Below, one piece after another: positions 25,910 through 35,370 of a stretch of 48,177 bases of DNA. The stretch lies in contig JAGVUR010000098.1 in assembly GCA_019136135.1 (NCBI GenBank), positions 1 through 48,177 on the forward strand, given 5' to 3'. The stretch is from Verrucomicrobiota bacterium. GTDB lineage: Bacteria; Verrucomicrobiota; Lentisphaeria; Oligosphaerales; Oligosphaeraceae. The notes below the pieces were generated by a model that worked only from the letters and a program-made list of their open reading frames with translations, was not told the origin of the DNA and did not search any database. A program made the translations under genes and the position numbers. Position 1 is the stretch's first letter; every line of letters begins with the position of its first letter.

Positions 25910-27196
25910 ATGCAACAGGATGAGGGCGTTTACGAACCGGGACGGAATCTGCCGATTAGCGGCCAAGCGGATGTGATCGTTTGCGGCGCTGGTCCCGCCG
26001 GAGTTGCCGCTGCCTTGGGCGCGGCTAGCTGCGGGGTTTCAGTGATTTTGCTGGAATCTTCCGCCATGCCGGGCGGCATCATGACATCCGGCATGATGCC
26101 AAACATCATTGATGCAAACAACAAAGGCGGTTTTCTGCAAAAAATGGTGCGCTTTCTCCATGAGACCGACGCTGCCGGAGACTATAATGCGTACATGCCG
26201 GAAGCAGTCAAGCATTATATGGAAAGCAGCCTGGTAAATGCAGGGGTGAGAATCCGCTATAATACCTTGGTCTGCAATGTGTTAAAGCAAGGGCGGAAGG
26301 TGACGGCGGTGATTGCAGAGTCGCCCGCCGGAAGGGAAGCCTTCAAGGGAAGAATATTCATTGATTGCACTGGAAATGGAACAGCTTCGGCCTTGGCCGG
26401 CTGTCGCTTTGAGTGTGGCGACCCCCAGACTGGTCAACCCCAGGCGGCTAGCCTTTGCGCTCTTTGTGGAGGTGTCAATGCCGAAGATATCGCCGACTAC
26501 TTGCGGCGCGAAGGAGAAAAGGGAAAGCGGCACCTGCTCGCGCAACTGGAAAAAGCAGGCTGCGTACCCAGCTACCAGAAACCAACACTCTTCAGACTTA
26601 CCAATTATGAATACCTGCTGATGTCAAACCATGAACATGGAATCTTTCCAGATGATGCAGATGGAATCTCAACAGCATTGGTACGGGCAAGAAAAGAAAT
26701 TTTCAGCCATATCACTGCACTTAAGAAAATTGCGCCGGAAATGGCAAACCTTAGTCTGCTTACGACTGCTGCGGCTCTCGGGTTGCGTGAGGGGCGTCGA
26801 ATCCATGCAATCTATAATTTGACGGCGGAGGATTTGATTGAAGGCAGAGCGCAGCCGGACGCTGTTTGCCGGGTGACTTTTGCGGTGGATATTCATCCCT
26901 CCACCACCACCGGCCAAAGCGGCTATTGCAATGGTGGCATCAAGGTGCGTCCCTATGACGTTCCGCTTCGCTCGCTGATTGCGGCTGATTTAGACAACAT
27001 GCTGCTTGGAGGTCGTTGCATCGGGGGCGATTTTTATGCCCACGCATCATACCGGGTGCTGGGGAATGCGATTCCGATTGGCGAAGGCGCAGGCATTTTG
27101 GCAGGAGCGGCGTTGCAAAAGAATGTTCTGCCAGCCGATGTCAAGGTGGAAGAATTTTGGGATTTTGGCGGAAATCCGCATCAAAAAAGAGGATAG
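25910..27196 (+). CDS. FAD-dependent oxidoreductase (FAD_oxidored family), substrate unknown
   Basis: A 428-residue soluble flavoprotein. The dinucleotide-binding motif VIVCGAGPAGVAAALGAA lies at about residues 23-40, followed by VILLESSAMPGGIMTSGMMP, which matches the PF12831-type family common in glycan-degrading PVC and Bacteroidetes bacteria. The second FAD contact is FIDCTGNGTASALAGC and the C-terminal one is LLGGRCIGGDFYAHASYRVLG. The reaction is unknown. The ATG at 25910 follows TTGAGGAG. It converges on arcC with 43 bases between the stops; the leader holds mobile element copy 2. Confidence 0.85.
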   Translation: MQQDEGVYEPGRNLPISGQADVIVCGAGPAGVAAALGAASCGVSVILLESSAMPGGIMTSGMMPNIIDANNKGGFLQKMVRFLHETDAAGDYNAYMPEAVKHYMESSLVNAGVRIRYNTLVCNVLKQGRKVTAVIAESPAGREAFKGRIFIDCTGNGTASALAGCRFECGDPQTGQPQAASLCALCGGVNAEDIADYLRREGEKGKRHLLAQLEKAGCVPSYQKPTLFRLTNYEYLLMSNHEHGIFPDDADGISTALVRARKEIFSHITALKKIAPEMANLSLLTTAAALGLREGRRIHAIYNLTAEDLIEGRAQPDAVCRVTFAVDIHPSTTTGQSGYCNGGIKVRPYDVPLRSLIAADLDNMLLGGRCIGGDFYAHASYRVLGNAIPIGEGAGILAGAALQKNVLPADVKVEEFWDFGGNPHQKRG

Positions 27197-27239
27197 AATC
27201 CACGAAAAGACAGCGAAGCCCATGCCCGCTTTGCTTGAC

Positions 27240-28187
27240 TTAAGGAAGAATCCAGGTTCCTGTCTTGCCTGCCAGGGCGTCGCTGATATGTTCAGGATCG
27301 GTAATCAAGGCTTTCTTGCCGCCATTTTCGATGAATTGAATACATGCCTGAATCTTTGGAAGCATGCTTCCAGACGCAAAATGACCCTCTGTAATGTACT
27401 GCTTGGCTTCTGAGACGGTCATTTGATCCAACCACTTTTGATTCGGTGTGTTGAAATCAAGAGCCACCTTTTCGACCGCAGTGCTGATCACAAACAAATC
27501 CGCTTCAATCAATTTTGCCAGCAATGCGGAGCCGAAGTCCTTATCAATCACGGCTTCGATGCCAGCCAGCGTGCCATCCTCAAGCTCAATTACAGGAATC
27601 CCGCCACCGCCGACGCCGACAACCGTAAAACCAGCATCGATCAAGCCATGGATTGCCTCAGCTTCGACAATTGAAATCGGGCGTGGCGAGGGCACAACCC
27701 TTCGCCATCCGCGACCGGCGTCTTCCACAACAGCCCAACCGTCTTTAGTCCGGCGAGATTTTGCCTCATGCTCACTCATGAAACTGCCGATCGGCTTGGA
27801 AGGATGCTCAAATGCAGGATCGTGCTTGTCAACAATCGCCTGTGTAACGACCGTTACAGCGTCTTTGTTGATTCCACGACGTTTGAATTCGTTGTGCAAA
27901 GCCATTTGGAACATATACCCGATCTTGCCCTGGGTGTTTGCACCACAGTAGTCTAGTGGCACTTCATGCAGAACTTCCTTTGCCAGTTCAGAGCGACGCA
28001 AACTAAAGCCGACCTGGGGACCGTTGCCATGGGTGATAACCACGTCCCAGCCGTTTTCAATCATGTCCACGATGTGAGTCATCGTTTCTATTGCACAATT
28101 GTATTGATCCTTAATGGTTTGGTTGGCTTTGTTTTTGATTAATGAGTTGCCGCCAACAGCAACTACAGCGATTCCCTGTTTTGTCAT
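27240..28187 (-). CDS. arcC: Carbamate kinase
   Basis: A 315-residue amino-acid-kinase-fold enzyme that makes ATP and carbamate from carbamoyl phosphate and ADP, normally the last step of arginine deiminase or purine catabolism. Typical parts are VAVGGNSL at the start, VVITHGNGPQVG, PLDYCGANTQGKIGYM, RRVVPSPRP, VVGVGGGGIPV, and EAVIDKDFGSALLA. Length is normal. No arcA, arcB or allantoin genes are beside it, so its partner pathway is not visible here. Its start faces the FGE-like gene at 28531 across a 343-base gap. Confidence 0.95.
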   Translation of the reverse strand: MTKQGIAVVAVGGNSLIKNKANQTIKDQYNCAIETMTHIVDMIENGWDVVITHGNGPQVGFSLRRSELAKEVLHEVPLDYCGANTQGKIGYMFQMALHNEFKRRGINKDAVTVVTQAIVDKHDPAFEHPSKPIGSFMSEHEAKSRRTKDGWAVVEDAGRGWRRVVPSPRPISIVEAEAIHGLIDAGFTVVGVGGGGIPVIELEDGTLAGIEAVIDKDFGSALLAKLIEADLFVISTAVEKVALDFNTPNQKWLDQMTVSEAKQYITEGHFASGSMLPKIQACIQFIENGGKKALITDPEHISDALAGKTGTWILP

Positions 28188-28530
28188 ACTTCAACTTACC
28201 TTATCCTGGAATTGAAAAAAGCATACCGCCTCCCAAGCTTGGTTGCGACCGAGCCCATATTTCAGCTCCTGCCAATGACTGGATTATAACATACATCCTA
28301 AAGCCCGTTTGGTTTGATATTTCAGAGATTTTTTTGTCTGTAGATGCAATTATAGCAGTCTGAAAGTATAGTAATGCACATTCTGGAGAATAACATATGG
28401 CATAGAAGAAGGATATTATAACGAAGCTGAATGCCTTTATGGGCAGGACGCGCGGCTGAAAAGTACAACAGCACGAGACCAAGACAAGTGTTTTCTCAAT
28501 AGTGGGAAGTTTTGACAAGAGGAAAAATAC
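28188..28530. other. Divergent intergenic region, no gene seen
   Basis: A 343-base AT-rich gap between arcC (minus) and the FGE-like gene (plus). A minus-strand open frame spans it but has no family features and no ribosome site. GAGG lies 9 bases before the ATG at 28531. No confident promoter pair was found. Confidence 0.4.
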
Positions 28531-29994
28531 ATGATTTCTGTGCGCCAACCGCATTTCCACCGAACCTATGTAAACTTTACATTCTTTCTGTGTCGCGTTG
28601 CCTTTCTGATGCTGATGTTTCTGAGTCTTGCTCGAGGCGACGATACAACACAGGTTCCGCAGCACACCCGTTCAGGGAATTCCTTCACATATCATCTCAC
28701 CGCCGGTTGGAACCTGGTAAGCATTACTTTGAACCTTGACCACAATTCCAAGGAGTTGCTTCAGGGCAAAAAAGCGATGACCTTGTCTCCTGACGGCGAC
28801 TCCTACGTTATCAGTGATTCTTTGGCAATGCCCCAAGCCTGCTGGATATATTGTCGTTCCTCTGAAACAATCACGCTTACAGGCACAGTTCCTGAATACT
28901 TCGATTTTTTTGCCACCCTGAAAAAAGGTTGGAATTTCGTTGGTCCTATTGTGGACATCTCTTTAGGCGAATATGGAGCCATAGCCTGGGGATGGAATGG
29001 ACGTTCATTTTATCAAACCGAGAACCTGCTTTCCGGGCACGGTTATTGGCTATATTGGCCTGGCGGTTATGTTGCGCCCCGGGAGGATACTTATCTCATT
29101 GTTGACTTGTCTGAAGGATCAGAAGCAACCAGCTATCCGGTCAGCTACTGTTCCATCCCGCCATTGCATGGCTGGACGGATGAATATAAAACCACCAAAC
29201 TGGTGCTGCGAAGAATTCCCGCAGGCACATTCATGATGGGGTCACCGGGAGACGAGTTGGGACGAGAGGAAAAAGAAATTCAGCATCAGGTGACCCTGAC
29301 CAAGGACTTCTATTTAGGGGTATTCGAGGTGACCCAGAAGCAATGGGCGCTGGTAAAAGGCAACTGGCCAAGCTATTTCAATAACCTTGCTTGCCGCGAT
29401 TCACGTCCAGTTGAAGGAGTCAGCTACCTGCTCATTATGGGAACTGGCAAGGGCTGGGGATGGCCGTCGCCGTTCTATCGTATTCCGCAGCCCGACTCCT
29501 TCCTAGGAGACCTGAATGCCAGAACAGGCTTGGTCTTCAATCTGCCGACTGAAGCACAATGGGAGTATGCTTGCCGGGCAGGCACCACAACTGCCTTGAA
29601 CTCAGATAAGAATTTGACTGATAAGTATACTTGCCCACGTATGGGTGAGGTCGGGCGATATGCGTGGAATGGCGGAAATCAAGGTTATTCAGCTCCAACA
29701 AGCGACACGACATCGGGCACTGCCAAAGTCGGCAGCTACAAGCCGAATCAATGGGGGCTGTATGACATGCACGGCAACGTCATTGAATGGTGCCTGGACT
29801 GGTTTGTGGATGGTTATCCCGAGGAACCGGTAACGGATCCCGAGGGCGCTGAACGTGGAACTTACCGCGTCTGCCGAGGTGGCGCGTGGACGAAGGATGC
29901 GCGCTACTGCCGCTCAGCTCAACGCTCCTATTTTGGGCCGATAAATAGCGGAAGCAACTTTTACGGCTTCCGCATCGCGATGATGGCTCCATAG
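28531..29994 (+). CDS. Exported FGE/SUMF1-like protein (single domain, more diverged paralogue)
   Basis: A 487-residue exported protein with the same design as the proteins at 20098 and 21947: signal peptide (about 1-35, FFLCRVAFLMLMFLSLARG), GWN module (AGWNLVSITLNL, KGWNFVGPIVDI), then an FGE-like domain from about residue 185 (PAGTFMMGSPGDELG, VTLTKDFYLGVFEVTQKQW, LPTEAQWEYACRAGTT, WGLYDMHGNVIEWCLD, CRGGAWTKDARYCRSAQR). The catalytic Cys pair of true FGEs is again absent. A loop (LLIMGTGKGWGWPSPFYRIP) replaces the NDIRGS stretch of the paralogues. It lies on the opposite strand from the other two, about 3 kb away, so it is an older copy or an inverted one. Confidence 0.82.
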   Translation: MISVRQPHFHRTYVNFTFFLCRVAFLMLMFLSLARGDDTTQVPQHTRSGNSFTYHLTAGWNLVSITLNLDHNSKELLQGKKAMTLSPDGDSYVISDSLAMPQACWIYCRSSETITLTGTVPEYFDFFATLKKGWNFVGPIVDISLGEYGAIAWGWNGRSFYQTENLLSGHGYWLYWPGGYVAPREDTYLIVDLSEGSEATSYPVSYCSIPPLHGWTDEYKTTKLVLRRIPAGTFMMGSPGDELGREEKEIQHQVTLTKDFYLGVFEVTQKQWALVKGNWPSYFNNLACRDSRPVEGVSYLLIMGTGKGWGWPSPFYRIPQPDSFLGDLNARTGLVFNLPTEAQWEYACRAGTTTALNSDKNLTDKYTCPRMGEVGRYAWNGGNQGYSAPTSDTTSGTAKVGSYKPNQWGLYDMHGNVIEWCLDWFVDGYPEEPVTDPEGAERGTYRVCRGGAWTKDARYCRSAQRSYFGPINSGSNFYGFRIAMMAP

Positions 29995-30130
29995 TCCCCG
30001 CCGTCATTTTCTGCTGTTTCAGCAATAGCGATGCTGAAATCCATAAAAGGACGCGACATGATTGTGCTCAATCCCAGATGAGCCATGCATCGCAGCTGTT
30101 AGTCGCGATCTTGTTCGGGTGCTGATGGGG

Positions 30131-30262
30131 TCAGCCGATGTTGCTTTCACGTTGATAGACGCAGACATAGTCAACTTCGAAGTCTTTTGGATAGACCATA
30201 TCGGTGTCAATCTCTCCAATCCAGCCGGAATACTGGAATAGGGCAAGTGGGTTCCAACCCAC
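30131..30262 (-). pseudogene. Remnant of a GH16-like C-terminus
   Basis: Read on the minus strand, this stretch gives GWIGEIDTDMVYPKDFEVDY followed by VCVYQRE and a stop. The pattern Pro-x-x-Phe-x-Val-Asp-Tyr-Val-x-Val-Tyr is the usual last strand of GH16 laminarinase-type enzymes (and some lectin-like domains). No upstream part with the catalytic ExDxxE motif exists before the next gene, so this is a truncated leftover. The rest of the 441-base gap (29995-30435) holds TTGACA at 30305-30310 with a weak TACTTT 16 bases on, a possible promoter for the lyase. Confidence 0.4.
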
Positions 30263-30435
30263 TCCTATCCCAACCAAAAGACATGGAATAACCCCTTTTG
30301 GAATTTGACAAAAATGTACGACAGGATACTTTTCAAGTTATCTTTGTTGCCGTATGCCTGTAGCATTTATGCTGAAATCAAGTATTGAAATACCAGCTAC
30401 TGGTTTGGAACCATCCTACAAAAGGGGAACTGTCC

Positions 30436-33402
30436 ATGAAACGAATTTGCATATTTCTGTTTATCGGAGTGCTGATGGGCGTTGCCCAAGAAGTCGTCAA
30501 TCCTGCCAAGGCTCCATTGGTGATTGCCAATAGTGGCTTTGAGGAAGTCAGTTCTGAAGGTCGGGCGGTGGACTGGGGAGGTTGGTGGCAGCGCGAAGGC
30601 AAGGGCAGTGCCACGGTGGTCGAGGGCGGGCATAGTGGCAAGAACGCCATGCGTCTTTTCTGCGATGGCGAGAAGGATTGGGCGATCAATGCCTCGCCAA
30701 TGTTCGATGTCCCGCTGGGAGGCGAATACGAAATCTCCTTCTGGATCAAGGTGACGGAATGGGGCGGTACACGGATGGATGCCGTGCCCTTCAATGGCAA
30801 GGAACGGATCAGCTGGTCGATCGGCGGCACAAGGCCCCCAAAAGAAAATGTAAAGGATTGGCAACAGGTCAAGGGATTCTTCAAGGTCGAGGAACCGACG
30901 AACAGGGTCATGCTCAGATTCGTCGGCGGAGGCACGACTGATGTTTTGATTGACGATGTTGTTGTTCGCCCGCATCTGATTCCCGTGCTTCCTCCGTCTC
31001 CGAAGGTCGTTGGTTGGGCGTCGGAACCCGTTGTAGAGCGACATGGGCGTTCCGCCATTGCGCAACCTTTGAAAGATGGTGGCTGGTATATCAGCTGGAG
31101 ATTGCTTCTGGAAGACCCACAGGATGTTACGTTCGATGTTTACAGGATCGCCGACGGCAAGACGGTCAAGGCAAACCAGGAACCGATTGCCCAGACCACA
31201 GACTTTATAGACTTGGCTGGTTCCGAAAATGCTGCTTATGAAGTCAGCCCCAGCGTCGGTACTCCGTCCAAGGCCAGGTCCTTTGCGTTCCATACGGAGG
31301 GCTTTAACACTGCGTATCTCACCTTCAGGCTTTCGGATCCTGCCGCTCGTCCTGGCAAGGTAGCCATCGCAGACTTGAACGGCGATGGCGAATTCGACTA
31401 TGTGGTCATGCATCCAAATTCGGTCGTCGACCCCTGGCATGTCTATTGGAAACCGTCTCCCAACACCCTGAAATTGGATGCGTTCCTGGCTGATGGCACC
31501 CGCCTGTGGACCTTTGATCGGGGATGGTCGATCGAACAGGGCATCTGGTACTCGCCATACATCGCCTACGACATTACCGGAGACGGGAAGGCGGAAGTGA
31601 TCCTCAAGGCCGCCGAGGGCGACAACCGGAACGAAAAGGGAGCCGTCGAAACCGGTGACGAATGGCTTATGGTACTTGATGGCATGACTGGTAAGGAAAT
31701 CGCACGCGCCCCATGGCCTAGCCGAGATGGATTCACCGGAGAGTCGGGCTATAATTTCTACTCCAGGAACCAGCTGGCTGTCGCCAGGCTGGACGGCAAG
31801 ACGCCTTGCATCATCGCGCTTCGGGGAACTTATAACCTCATGAAGGCGGACGCCTGGATGCTTCAGGACGGACAGCTCAAAAAACTCTGGTCCTATTCCT
31901 CCGAGGATCGTCCCCGCAACCTCCAGGGACAAGGCGCGCATACCACGATCATTGCCGACCTGGACAATGACGGGCGAGACGAAGTGATCCTGGGTTCCGC
32001 CGTCCTGGACGACAATGGTGATCCACTCTGGACCACGGGACGCGGGCATCCCGATGGAATCTACTACGGCGAAATCATTCCGCAGCGTCCGGGCATGGAA
32101 ATGGCTTACGTCATGGAATCAAGGCAAAGCAAAAACGGAGGGCTCCACGTCTTGGATCCTGTCAATGGAAAGTTCATCTGGCTTCTTGACGAGCCGACTG
32201 TGCACGTCCATGGTTCGGGCACCTGCGCCGACCTGGATCCCCTCTATCCCGGAGTCGAATTGGCAGGTTCTGACGCAGATGGGCATAAGCTCACTGAAAA
32301 ACGTTGGCTCTTTTCCGCAGATGGGCAGCTCCTCCGCAAGGGAAAGGACATGACCTACGGTTTCGGTGTCACAACCGCCTATTGGGATGCCGACCTCCAG
32401 AAGGAAATTGTCCGTGGCTCGCGCATCCTCAATCCCGATCCCGGTGAAGGAGAAGCGGCAGATCGCATCCTGGGTAGTGTCGTCCAGGTCGCCGATATCA
32501 TGGGGGATTGGCGTGAGGAAATCATCACGGGCATGCCTGGAGAACTTCGGATTTACTCCACAACTGTTCCAGCTTTTGATCGTCGTATTACCTTCGCCCA
32601 GGACTACACCTATCGCATGCGCATGGTCACCAACGCGATGGGCTACACCAGCGCCGCACTCACTAGCGAATTGCCATCGGCGACCCATCCAAACCTCAAT
32701 ATCTCATACGATTATCAGGAGAAAACCCTCCGCGTCGTCGCCACTGCCCCTCTGAAACAGGGGTACAAGGGCACCGTAACGATCAATCCCATCGGTGGTT
32801 GCACTATCAGCAAGTCATCCTTTGAGGTCGATGTCCTGGCAAACGGTCATGCTCTCAACATGGTCAAGGTCGAGCCTGACATAGAAGGCTTCCAAGGTCT
32901 TGCCAAGGCCACCCTTGCGATTGTTGGCGGACCGACTCTCCAAAGCCAGGTTCCCATCGTGTTGCCTGCCAAGAAACTGCAGGCTGCGGTCTTTGTGGAG
33001 GCAGAGGACATAGCGGCACAGCAAGGAGGCGAAGTCCAAATCCGCAAGGACAAGGTGGACACACAAGGCCAGGCCATTAGCCACTGGGACGACATAGGAC
33101 ACAATATTACCTGGAAACTAGTCGTCAAGGAACCGGGCAGATACAGCATTGCCGTGCGTTACTGTAACACGGCTGGCTCGCGTCGAAAAATGACCTTCGA
33201 TGGCAAGGACTATGGAGAATTCCAACTTTTAGGCACCGGAGGACTTGGAGATCACCACACGCATTGGGGGTATTTCGTTCCTGCGCAAAAAGGAAAGAAG
33301 CTGATCTTCGAACTCAAGCCGGGGACCTATGACATTAGCCTTGAAAACACCGATGGTACCCCAACCAATCTTGACTACATCGCCTTGGTCAAGGAAAAGT
33401 AA
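30436..33402 (+). CDS. Secreted rhamnogalacturonan lyase, PL11 family, with two carbohydrate-binding modules
   Basis: A 988-residue exported pectin-degrading enzyme. Layout: signal peptide (about 1-18, KRICIFLFIGVLMGVAQ); a CBM4/9-like jelly roll (about 25-180, IANSGFEEVSSEGRAVDWGG); a PL11 beta-propeller (about 184-845) starting PKVVGWASEPVVERHGRS; and a C-terminal CBM35/CBM6-like module (about 850-988, FVEAEDIAAQQGG to TNLDYIALVKEK). Calcium-binding blade motifs are visible as ADLNGDGEFDYVV, DITGDGKAEVIL and ADLDNDGRDEVIL. PL11 enzymes cleave the alternating rhamnose-galacturonate backbone of rhamnogalacturonan I by beta-elimination. AGGGGA precedes the ATG by 8 bases. No transporter or other pectin gene is directly beside it. 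Confidence 0.9.
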   Translation: MKRICIFLFIGVLMGVAQEVVNPAKAPLVIANSGFEEVSSEGRAVDWGGWWQREGKGSATVVEGGHSGKNAMRLFCDGEKDWAINASPMFDVPLGGEYEISFWIKVTEWGGTRMDAVPFNGKERISWSIGGTRPPKENVKDWQQVKGFFKVEEPTNRVMLRFVGGGTTDVLIDDVVVRPHLIPVLPPSPKVVGWASEPVVERHGRSAIAQPLKDGGWYISWRLLLEDPQDVTFDVYRIADGKTVKANQEPIAQTTDFIDLAGSENAAYEVSPSVGTPSKARSFAFHTEGFNTAYLTFRLSDPAARPGKVAIADLNGDGEFDYVVMHPNSVVDPWHVYWKPSPNTLKLDAFLADGTRLWTFDRGWSIEQGIWYSPYIAYDITGDGKAEVILKAAEGDNRNEKGAVETGDEWLMVLDGMTGKEIARAPWPSRDGFTGESGYNFYSRNQLAVARLDGKTPCIIALRGTYNLMKADAWMLQDGQLKKLWSYSSEDRPRNLQGQGAHTTIIADLDNDGRDEVILGSAVLDDNGDPLWTTGRGHPDGIYYGEIIPQRPGMEMAYVMESRQSKNGGLHVLDPVNGKFIWLLDEPTVHVHGSGTCADLDPLYPGVELAGSDADGHKLTEKRWLFSADGQLLRKGKDMTYGFGVTTAYWDADLQKEIVRGSRILNPDPGEGEAADRILGSVVQVADIMGDWREEIITGMPGELRIYSTTVPAFDRRITFAQDYTYRMRMVTNAMGYTSAALTSELPSATHPNLNISYDYQEKTLRVVATAPLKQGYKGTVTINPIGGCTISKSSFEVDVLANGHALNMVKVEPDIEGFQGLAKATLAIVGGPTLQSQVPIVLPAKKLQAAVFVEAEDIAAQQGGEVQIRKDKVDTQGQAISHWDDIGHNITWKLVVKEPGRYSIAVRYCNTAGSRRKMTFDGKDYGEFQLLGTGGLGDHHTHWGYFVPAQKGKKLIFELKPGTYDISLENTDGTPTNLDYIALVKEK

Positions 33403-33433
33403 AACAGCGTAGATGCCCTCAAGTACGTGTGCG

Positions 33434-35356
33434 CTACTGCTCGATGAGGATTTCCCGTTGTGCGGTGCCTATTTGCGGACCGATGATCTTACGTTCCTCG
33501 AGGATTTCGATGACTGTGGCGGCTTTGTTGTAGCCGATTTTCAGTCTTCTTTGCAGGTATGAGATAGACGCTTTTTGTTCGTTTAAAATGATTTCGATCG
33601 CCGCATTGACGAGTTCTTCGGTATCGGGGTCGAGCTCTTGTTCGTTTTGTAGCCCGTCATCTAGTTGTTGTTGATCGTCTTGCTTGGCGGATTTGATCAC
33701 GTTGAAGTCAAGTTCCGCATTGGATTGGCTTGCGCAGAAATCGACGACTTTTCGGATTTCCTCATCTGAAATCAGTGCCCCTTGCAGTCGTTGCATCCTG
33801 ATTCCATCGGCAGGCTTGTAGAGCATGTCGCCTTTTCCGAGGAGTGCCTCGGCGCCTTTGCCGTCAATGATGGTTCTGGAGTCGACTTGGGATGCGACTT
33901 GGAAAGCGATTCTTGACGGGAAGTTGGCCTTGATGATGCCTGTGATGATATTGACCGATGGGCGTTGCGTCGCGACGATGCAGTGGATTCCGACTGCCCG
34001 GGAGAGCTGTGCTATCCTTGCAAGTGCGGTTTCGACGTCTTGGTGCGACGTCAGCATGACGTCCGCCAGTTCATCGATCACGACGACAAGGAATGGAATT
34101 TTTGCCGGGATTTCGTTGCCGTCATCATCGAATTCCGGTTCTTGCGGCAGCTGTCTGTTGTTGAAAGATTCAAGGTTTCTGGCTCCGACTTTGGCCAGGA
34201 TTTCGTAGCGTCGCTGCATTTCGCTGATCACCCAGCGCAGGGCAAGTACGACCAGTTCGTTGTCTGTGATGACGGGTACGACAAGATGCGGCAGCTGATT
34301 ATAGACTGAGAGTTCGACGATTTTTGGGTCGACGAGGATCAGTCTGAGTTCTTCTGGGGAGAATCGATAGAGGAGCGAAACCAAGATATTGTTGAGGCAG
34401 ACCGATTTTCCTGATCCGGTAGCTCCTGCAACGAGGAGATGCGGTGTCTTTGCCAGGTCGAGTACGATATCATTCCCTTCGATGTTTCTTCCGATGATGA
34501 CGGGGATTTGTCCCTTGTGGTTTTTGAAGTTGTCCCCGTTGATCAGGGCGCCTGATCGGACAATATCGGCTTTTGCATTAGGCACTTCGATGCCGACGAA
34601 GTCGTGCCCAGGCATCGGTGCAAGGATGCGGATTGATGTTGCGGCTAGCGCCATGGCGATGTCATTGGCGATGCGCGCGACTGATTCGACCTTGACGCCT
34701 CTTGCGACTCCGACCTTGTAGAGCGTGATCCTTGGTCCTTTTTGAAAACCGATGACGTCCGCGTCAATAAAGAAGGCATCCAGCGTATTTTGGATGATCT
34801 TTGTATTTTTCTTTATTTCGTCAAGGTTATCGTCTGGGACGAGGTCATCGAGATTAAGCAGTTGTATTGGAGGTATTTGGTAGGGTTGGTTGAGGACTGG
34901 TTCGGGGATACTTGCCGTTGTTTGCGTTTCGTGTTCCTCCAGATCCAGTTCTTCCTGGTCGATTTCTTCGAAATTGAATTCGAGTTGTTTTGAATCGTTG
35001 TTTTGTTGGTTTGCCAGGAGTGGGTTCAGCTGCCTTTCCGCCAATTCTTTTTCGCGGAGGAATTTATGTTGCCTTTTTTCCCTTGCGACTTGTTTTGCCT
35101 TGAATTTCCTGGTGAGTTTATCGAGGAGTTCGCCATCGATCTCGGGTTGCATTTGCGCCGGTTCTGTGATTGGCTCTTCGACTGAAACGATGATTGGCGC
35201 TGTTGTTTCAGGCTTTTCGGAGTGTTTTTGGCATGGGGCAGCCGTGTTCTCCCTGCTGGTATGCCAGGAGGACGTTCGGATCAGCCTATGCAAGCCGAGT
35301 CTTGCATATCTGAGCAGCAGTTGGGTTTCCTTTATGAATAGGTCGATGATAGACAT
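33434..35356 (-). CDS. ftsK: FtsK/SpoIIIE-type DNA translocase lacking the N-terminal membrane domain
   Basis: A 640-residue DNA pump. The motor has Walker A VAGATGSGKSV (about residue 335), Walker B LVVVIDELADVM, and the typical PHLLVAG, RRYEILAKVGARN, GIHCIVATQRPSVN and PSRIAFQVASQVDSRTIID segments. The C-terminal 65 residues form the winged-helix gamma domain (ASISYLQRRLKIGYNKAATVIEILEERKIIGP) that reads polarity sequences. FtsK normally starts with four membrane helices; here the first 200 residues are charged linker and no membrane helix is seen. The ATG at 35356 has no clear ribosome site; a TTG at 35398 is rejected because it falls in the loop of a terminator hairpin. Family call is secure. 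Confidence 0.92.
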   Translation of the reverse strand: MSIIDLFIKETQLLLRYARLGLHRLIRTSSWHTSRENTAAPCQKHSEKPETTAPIIVSVEEPITEPAQMQPEIDGELLDKLTRKFKAKQVAREKRQHKFLREKELAERQLNPLLANQQNNDSKQLEFNFEEIDQEELDLEEHETQTTASIPEPVLNQPYQIPPIQLLNLDDLVPDDNLDEIKKNTKIIQNTLDAFFIDADVIGFQKGPRITLYKVGVARGVKVESVARIANDIAMALAATSIRILAPMPGHDFVGIEVPNAKADIVRSGALINGDNFKNHKGQIPVIIGRNIEGNDIVLDLAKTPHLLVAGATGSGKSVCLNNILVSLLYRFSPEELRLILVDPKIVELSVYNQLPHLVVPVITDNELVVLALRWVISEMQRRYEILAKVGARNLESFNNRQLPQEPEFDDDGNEIPAKIPFLVVVIDELADVMLTSHQDVETALARIAQLSRAVGIHCIVATQRPSVNIITGIIKANFPSRIAFQVASQVDSRTIIDGKGAEALLGKGDMLYKPADGIRMQRLQGALISDEEIRKVVDFCASQSNAELDFNVIKSAKQDDQQQLDDGLQNEQELDPDTEELVNAAIEIILNEQKASISYLQRRLKIGYNKAATVIEILEERKIIGPQIGTAQREILIEQ

Positions 35357-35370
35357 TGACAGTGCGAAAA

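Noticed and set aside
28201..28665. 154-residue minus-strand open frame upstream of arcC
   Set aside because: It overlaps the start of the FGE-like gene on the other strand, has irregular composition and no recognisable domain.
20098..29994. FGE-like proteins as sulfatase-activating enzymes
   Set aside because: The catalytic Cys pair is missing in all five domains and there is no sulfatase gene in the window.
30397..32049. 550-residue minus-strand open frame
   Set aside because: Opposite the PL11 lyase, whose domains are unmistakable; no motif in the antisense product.
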